This document shows positions 6,010 through 9,090 of a stretch of DNA of 9,090 nucleotides, in pieces; position 1 is the first letter of the stretch; each line of letters starts with the position of its first letter. The stretch lies in NCBI GenBank assembly GCA_903928365.1, contig CAIYQV010000163.1, positions 1 to 9,090 of the forward strand, in the 5' to 3' direction. The position numbers and the translations under genes were made by a program. The notes beneath the pieces were generated by a model. It did no database searches and had not been told where the DNA came from. It saw only the letters and a list, made by a program, of their open reading frames with translations. Origin of the DNA: an uncultured Flavobacteriia bacterium. GTDB taxonomy: Bacteria > Bacteroidota > Bacteroidia > Flavobacteriales_D > Crocinitomicaceae.

Positions 6010-6168
6010 TTATAACGTTTCGCCGCCTGGCGCACGGCCCGGCAACTTTCAATAAATCGTTACTTAAATATAAGGTTTTAAGTTTAGGAAAAGATCTATG
6101 TTGCGAAGTAAGAGCGAAGGGCTGGCGGTGCACTGAGCCTGTCGAAGTGAGCTAGACGGCTGTTAGCT
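6010..6168. repeat. attC-like inverted-repeat element B (159 bp)
   Basis: Bounded by TTATAACG (6010-6017) and GGCTGTTAGCT (6158-6168). GCCGCCTGGCGC (6023-6032 region) pairs with GCTAGACGGC (6151-6160) with two wobble or mismatched positions, and GCCC (6037-6040) with GGGC (6119-6122). It matches element A at TATAACG-9 nt-CTGGCG-2 nt-CGGCCC, then exactly 77 nt, then AGGG(T/C)TGGCG and CTAGAC(A/G)GCTGTTA, apart from a 24-bp insertion. The DUF5615 stop codon (6163-6165) is part of its right boundary. Confidence 0.6.
6128..6151. repeat. 24-bp palindrome-like insertion inside element B
   Basis: Relative to element A, B has exactly 24 extra bases between TGGCG and CTAGAC. They contain CACTGAGCCTGTCGAAGTG (6131-6149), with outer arms CACT/AGTG. 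From memory, CTTCGACAGGCTCAG-like sequences recur in intergenic DNA of many bacteria, so this may be a small dispersed repeat that landed in the element; I cannot verify copy number here. Confidence 0.5.
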
Positions 6169-6504
6169 TGCATTTATTATTTCAAGACACGCAAGATCTT
6201 TATCATCTTGAAAGTCAATCAACGTGTTCATGTATTTGCGAAGAATTTTTTCAACATTTTTTGTTGTCTGGTTATAGGTTCTGATCCAGATTATTTTCGG
6301 AGGATGTCCCCAAACAAGAGAGACATCATAGAAATCACCGTCAAATGTCAAAATGGTGTAATCATGGTCTTTTGCATATTCCCATATCTGTTTATCTGAT
6401 GAATTTTCAAGGCCTATTTGTCTTACCTGTTTTGCTTCGGGTAAGATGTCTTGTATAAGGGATATTAAACGGTGTGAAATATTTTGATCGAACAGCAATT
6501 TCAT
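6163..6504 (-). CDS. DUF5615 PIN-like toxin candidate
   Basis: A 113-aa protein of the DUF5615/PIN-like (Mut7-C-related) family. It has the N-terminal MKLLFDQNISHRLI with acidic Asp6, the central GLENSSDKQIWEYAKDHDYTILTFDGDFYD (acidic residues at about 55, 57 and 60), and the PPKIIWIR strand. These acidic residues would form the metal site of a PIN-type nuclease. The family is commonly the toxin partner of DUF433 antitoxins, and nuclease action on RNA is inferred. ATG at 6504 overlaps the DUF433 stop (ATGA); the longer open frame to 6552 lies inside DUF433 and is rejected. Its own stop TAA is part of the CTAAC boundary of element B. Confidence 0.82.
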   Translation of the reverse strand: MKLLFDQNISHRLISLIQDILPEAKQVRQIGLENSSDKQIWEYAKDHDYTILTFDGDFYDVSLVWGHPPKIIWIRTYNQTTKNVEKILRKYMNTLIDFQDDKDLACLEIINAS

Positions 6505-6722
6505 GATGCTATTCCTAAATGACCTTCTCTGGAAGCAGCAAAAAACAGACATGCATTGATCTGTTCATCACCTAATTCCGGAAAGTCCTGAATGATTTCT
6601 TGACGGGTCATACCATTCGCTAACCAATTTAAAACATCAGCAACAGAAATACGAGTACCCTTGATTACGGGCTTTCCAAATCTCTTCTCAGGGTTGATTT
6701 CTATGTATTGCTTAATATTCAT
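6501..6722 (-). CDS. DUF433 antitoxin
   Basis: A 73-aa helix-turn-helix protein of the DUF433 (VapB-like) family. It has MNIKQYIEINPEKRFGKPVI, KGTRISVADVLNWLANGM (about 21-38), QEIIQDFPELGDEQINACLFFAA (41-63). The GKPVIKGTRI motif is the family hallmark. It would neutralise the downstream DUF5615 protein and probably autorepress. ATG 6722 starts exactly at the family N-terminus; the frame is open to 6767 but reads through leader sequence. It overlaps the toxin gene by 4 bases. The leader from the element C boundary (6772) is only about 50 bp and holds a possible Bacteroidota -7-like box (TATACTTG, - strand, 6756-6763). Confidence 0.85.
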   Translation of the reverse strand: MNIKQYIEINPEKRFGKPVIKGTRISVADVLNWLANGMTRQEIIQDFPELGDEQINACLFFAASREGHLGIAS

Positions 6723-6755
6723 GAACACGAAGGTCGTAAATAATTGTGAGTTAAA

Positions 6756-6763
6756 CAAGTATA
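6756..6763 (-). promoter_or_regulatory. Possible Bacteroidota -7 box for the DUF433-DUF5615 unit
   Basis: TATACTTG on the - strand matches TAnnTTTG at all but one base, 34-41 bp upstream of the DUF433 start and just inside the boundary of element C. No convincing -33 TTTG is visible at the right distance, so support is weak. Confidence 0.25.
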
Positions 6764-6771
6764 GCAATTGC

Positions 6772-6852
6772 AGCTAACGTTTTTTGCTACACGTCAGCCG
6801 GCTGTCTGGACCTAGTTTATATCAGCCGGTTGTCGTGTAGGTAATGTTATCT
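6772..6852. repeat. attC-like inverted-repeat element C with long stem
   Basis: Bounded by AGCTAACG (6772-6779) and GTTATCT (6846-6852). The arms 6787-6804 (starts CTACACGTCAGCC) and 6823-6840 (ends GTCGTGTAG) pair at 16 of 18 positions around an 18-nt loop. Spacers between stem and AAC/GTT are 8 and 5 nt. On the - strand it reads AGATAAC-stem-GTTAGCT, the R''-stem-R' order of attC, placed 3' of the glyoxalase-fold gene. The 80 bp between the gene's stop and the element hold nothing recognisable. Confidence 0.6.
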
Positions 6853-6932
6853 ACTGCTGTGAGCACACGACCTACTCTGGTTTTCAGTTTATGTTTGTCT
6901 CTCGAATTCAACTTTTGTCAAACCAATTTTTA

Positions 6933-7310
6933 TTATATAATTCTCCAAGGTGGATTTTGTCTATTTTTTCCAGCGTGATAAATGATCAGTTGATTGTTGT
7001 CTAGATCTTTGAGTCTTGCTTCTCTCCATAACCAAGGTTTATCATTAGGCATTTCCTCAAATTTAAAACCTTTCAATATAAGGTCATCAACTTTTTTATC
7101 TAATTCATCAGTTTCAAAATAGATCCAAGTTCCATTTTCATTATTGCATTTATCATTTTGATGTAAAGAAAATGTAGTATTACCTTTTTCACATTCAAAT
7201 CTTGCATAAGTTGGAATCGATCTCACTATCAAATTTAATCCTAGTTTTTGGTAAAATTCAATTGATTTTTCAATATCAAATACTTGAATTGTTAATTGAT
7301 TTATTTCCAT
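6933..7310 (-). CDS. Glyoxalase/bleomycin-resistance fold (VOC) protein
   Basis: A 125-aa single-domain VOC protein. It has the opening strand and helix EINQLTIQVFDIEKSIEFYQKLG, the strand pair RFECEKGNTTFSLH (38-50), WIYFETDELDKKVDDLILKG (62-81), and the closing KDLDNNQLIIYHAGKNRQNPPWRI. The usual metal ligands are not all present: the first strand has Gln where His is common, and the closing DPDGN-x-xE position has Gln. So lyase activity is doubtful, and a binding or non-metal role is possible. ATG 7310 matches the family N-terminus; a TTG at 7328 would add six residues. The leader is AT-rich without a Shine-Dalgarno sequence. VOC proteins are frequent cargo of integron-type arrays. Confidence 0.85.
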   Translation of the reverse strand: MEINQLTIQVFDIEKSIEFYQKLGLNLIVRSIPTYARFECEKGNTTFSLHQNDKCNNENGTWIYFETDELDKKVDDLILKGFKFEEMPNDKPWLWREARLKDLDNNQLIIYHAGKNRQNPPWRII

Positions 7311-7419
7311 ATTTTTAATTTTTGTCAAATGTCAAGTTTCCTGAATTCGAAGTGATATTGTTAGTTTCCAGATTCACTTTATTCGGAGCGTCAACTTCGA
7401 GCAGTTGTAGATAACTATC

Positions 7420-7489
7420 TTATACCCGCTATAAACTTGCGCTTATACAACCGAATTTGGTTTGCTATGAGAAGGTTTGTAGCGTATAA
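7420..7489. repeat. Inverted-repeat element F beside the permease gene
   Basis: TTATACCCGCTATAAAC (7420-7436) pairs with GTTTGTAGCGTATAA (7475-7489) at 14 positions, with a two-base CC bulge and one T/C difference. Inside lies CAACC-GAATTT-GGTTTG, which can form a second stem. It starts 20 bp past the permease stop on that gene's own strand. It may be the right-hand boundary element of the array or an mRNA 3' structure. There is no U-run on the - strand side to suggest a simple terminator. The canonical AAC/GTT flanks are not evident. Confidence 0.4.
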
Positions 7490-7509
7490 TTCCTTAAAAG
7501 TATACGGAT

Positions 7510-9090
7510 CTATCCAACCACATTCAATCGACTATTCTTCCGGCTATAGCCAAGGTAGATCAGCAAGCCGATCAAGAGCCATACACCGAATCCGATCCAA
7601 TTGGATAAACTCAGCTCACTCATCATATACAAACAGCTGATCAAGCCCAGCATGGGGATGAGCGATAGTTTGTGTGCGATTGAGAAATAGGTCAACAATA
7701 AGGTCACCAGGAAGAAAATGTAGGTTGGGATCTTGTGCTTGAACAAGTTAAAACCGGATTCATACATTTGCTTGTCCTTCAAATGTGCCTGCTGCAGATG
7801 TTGCACATACTGCGCTTCGTCCAGCTCTGATAAATAGGATTCTAAATCTCCGCCTGCTTTGGTCAATCCTGCAGAATCGCTTTGTTGCACATTCGCCTTG
7901 AGCTCTTTCACCTTTGCATTGGGCAGAGAAGTCAGCATATCCGCCGGAGCGATCAACTCTTTCTCGTTGGTGAGGAAATGCATGGTTGCTTGTTTATTGA
8001 CCGTGAAGGAAAGTACGATCGTTAGTACCACCAACACGGGCATGATCCATTTTCCGTTGATGTAAGGTGTTTTGAATTTACCACGTGGGATATCTGTTCT
8101 ATTCTGAAGGATGAGCACTCCCCCACACACTACGACAAAGGCAAACAGTGTCCCGATACTGCACAGGTCGGTGACCATTGTTAAATTCATGAAAAGCGCC
8201 GGCACAGCGACAACAAAACCTACGACGATCGTTGAAAAAGAGGGTGTTTTAAACTTCGGATGGATCTTCGCAAAACGTTTTGGAAGCAATCCATCGCGGC
8301 TCATACTCATCCAGATGCGTGGTTGTCCCATTTGAAACACCAGCAAGACGCTCGCCATAGCAACCACTGCACTTACTGCAATAATTCCCGACATCCATTT
8401 CAAATCGAGTTTCTCAAAGACATATGCCAGTGGATCGCCGACGTTTAGTTCCGAATAATGCACCATCCCTGTAAGTACCAGCGCAATGATGATGTACAAA
8501 ACCGTACAAATAATGATCGCCCACATCATGCCACGCGGTAAATCACGCTGTGGGTCCTTGCATTCCTCAGCCGTCGTTGAGATCGCATCAAAACCGATGT
8601 ACGCAAAGAATACTGCAGAGACCCCCTTCAAGATCCCGGAAACGCCATTTGGAGCGAATGGATTCCAGTTCTCCGTATCAACATAAAAGACCCCTACAGC
8701 AATCACCAATAAAATGATCGCCAGTTTTACCACTACCATCAGGTTACTTGCATTGCGCGATTCTTTCATACCCTTGTAAACCAAAGCCGTAATAAGAATG
8801 ATGATCATCAAAGCGGGCAAATCTGCAACAAGATGAAAAGAACCAATCGTTGGAGCGGTGGTCCATGCGGTATAAGCCGCCTGCAGATTCGAATCCAGTT
8901 GTCCAAGGGTTTTACCGCTGTCAAGCAGGTTGACTACTTCATTGTATCCATTGTATGCTGTGAAATAATCCATCTGAATCCATTGTGGAATCTTCAAATG
9001 CAAGCCATGCTCCAGCAGTCCGGTGAAATAGTCACTCCAGGAAATGGCGACCGTAATATTTCCGATGGCATATTCCATGATCAACGCCCA
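7510..9090 (-). CDS. APC-superfamily amino-acid permease (5'-truncated)
   Basis: The frame is open to the window end (WALIMEYAIGNITVAIS...), so the N-terminal two or so membrane segments lie outside. 526 residues are visible. The part corresponds to the CAT/YfnA-like branch: LEYA-type segment 3, FFAYIGFDAISTTAEECKDP with the family acidic signature (about 161-180), RDLPRGM, RIWMSMSRDGLLPKRFAKIH (about 258-277), and further helices to near the C-terminus. It would import or exchange an amino acid with protons at the inner membrane; the substrate cannot be read. Two hydrophilic insertions stand out, about residues 35-85 and about 370-452. It is a core-type gene convergent to lgt across the accessory segment. 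The TTG at 9084 is not a start. Confidence 0.88.
   Translation of the reverse strand, partial: WALIMEYAIGNITVAISWSDYFTGLLEHGLHLKIPQWIQMDYFTAYNGYNEVVNLLDSGKTLGQLDSNLQAAYTAWTTAPTIGSFHLVADLPALMIIILITALVYKGMKESRNASNLMVVVKLAIILLVIAVGVFYVDTENWNPFAPNGVSGILKGVSAVFFAYIGFDAISTTAEECKDPQRDLPRGMMWAIIICTVLYIIIALVLTGMVHYSELNVGDPLAYVFEKLDLKWMSGIIAVSAVVAMASVLLVFQMGQPRIWMSMSRDGLLPKRFAKIHPKFKTPSFSTIVVGFVVAVPALFMNLTMVTDLCSIGTLFAFVVVCGGVLILQNRTDIPRGKFKTPYINGKWIMPVLVVLTIVLSFTVNKQATMHFLTNEKELIAPADMLTSLPNAKVKELKANVQQSDSAGLTKAGGDLESYLSELDEAQYVQHLQQAHLKDKQMYESGFNLFKHKIPTYIFFLVTLLLTYFSIAHKLSLIPMLGLISCLYMMSELSLSNWIGFGVWLLIGLLIYLGYSRKNSRLNVVG

Noticed and set aside
6503..6767. Upstream-extended starts for DUF5615 (6552), DUF433 (6767), ParD (4351) and VOC protein (7328)
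   Set aside because: The extensions lack family similarity and run into the partner gene, leader or operator; internal ATGs match the known family N-termini.
7347..7400. TCGAAGT/ACTTCGA inverted repeat upstream of the VOC gene
   Set aside because: 7 bp with a 40-nt loop, and competing pairings with AAGTGA/TCACTT; no clear operator or attC-like flanks.
1531..7509. Insertion sequence, prophage, CRISPR array, tRNA or integrase in the accessory segment
   Set aside because: No transposase, recombinase or phage protein frame, no regularly spaced identical repeats, and no tRNA-like cloverleaf seen in a read of both strands.

Overview
The window looks like a Bacteroidota chromosome, most likely a Flavobacteriia-type organism. 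The supporting signs are a type IX secretion (T9SS) sorting domain, a Fibrobacter-succinogenes-paralogous-domain protein, a Reg_prop-type lipoprotein, and AT-rich leaders that mostly lack a Shine-Dalgarno sequence. I cannot name a genus.

Layout. The edges hold core genes. On the left, + strand, the 3' part of a TrhO/YceA-type rhodanese gene (1-682) overlaps lgt (679-1530) by four bases. On the right, - strand, is a 5'-truncated APC-superfamily amino-acid permease (7510-9090). These two blocks converge. Between them lies an accessory segment of about 6 kb (1531-7509) in which every gene is on the - strand: DUF1810 protein; single-propeller lipoprotein; small unknown protein, ParE and ParD; Fibrobacter-paralogous-domain protein and a small T9SS CTD protein; DUF5615 PIN-like toxin and DUF433 antitoxin; glyoxalase-fold protein.

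The gene groups in the segment are separated by folded, non-coding inverted-repeat elements of about 35-160 bp. Each is bounded on the + strand by an AAC triplet on the left (typically TAACG) and a GTT triplet on the right (typically GCTGTTA). Read along the - strand, each group is followed by (G/T/A)CTAAC- or ATAAC-stem-GTTA, which is the layout of integron cassettes with attC sites (R''-stem-R'). Two elements (4406-4540 and 6010-6168) are diverged copies with the same spacing. One carries a compensatory stem change and an exact 24-bp insertion of a palindrome-like repeat. The stop codon of the DUF5615 gene lies inside an element boundary. No integrase is present in the window. The best reading is an integrase-less (CALIN-like) or otherwise uncharacterised cassette array between two convergent core genes. 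This is a hypothesis; folding and covariance searches would decide it.

How the genes fit together. Two toxin-antitoxin pairs (ParDE and DUF433/DUF5615) would stabilise the array. The other cargo is envelope or secreted proteins and small cytosolic proteins. The lipoprotein would be lipidated by the neighbouring lgt product, although that proximity is probably coincidental.
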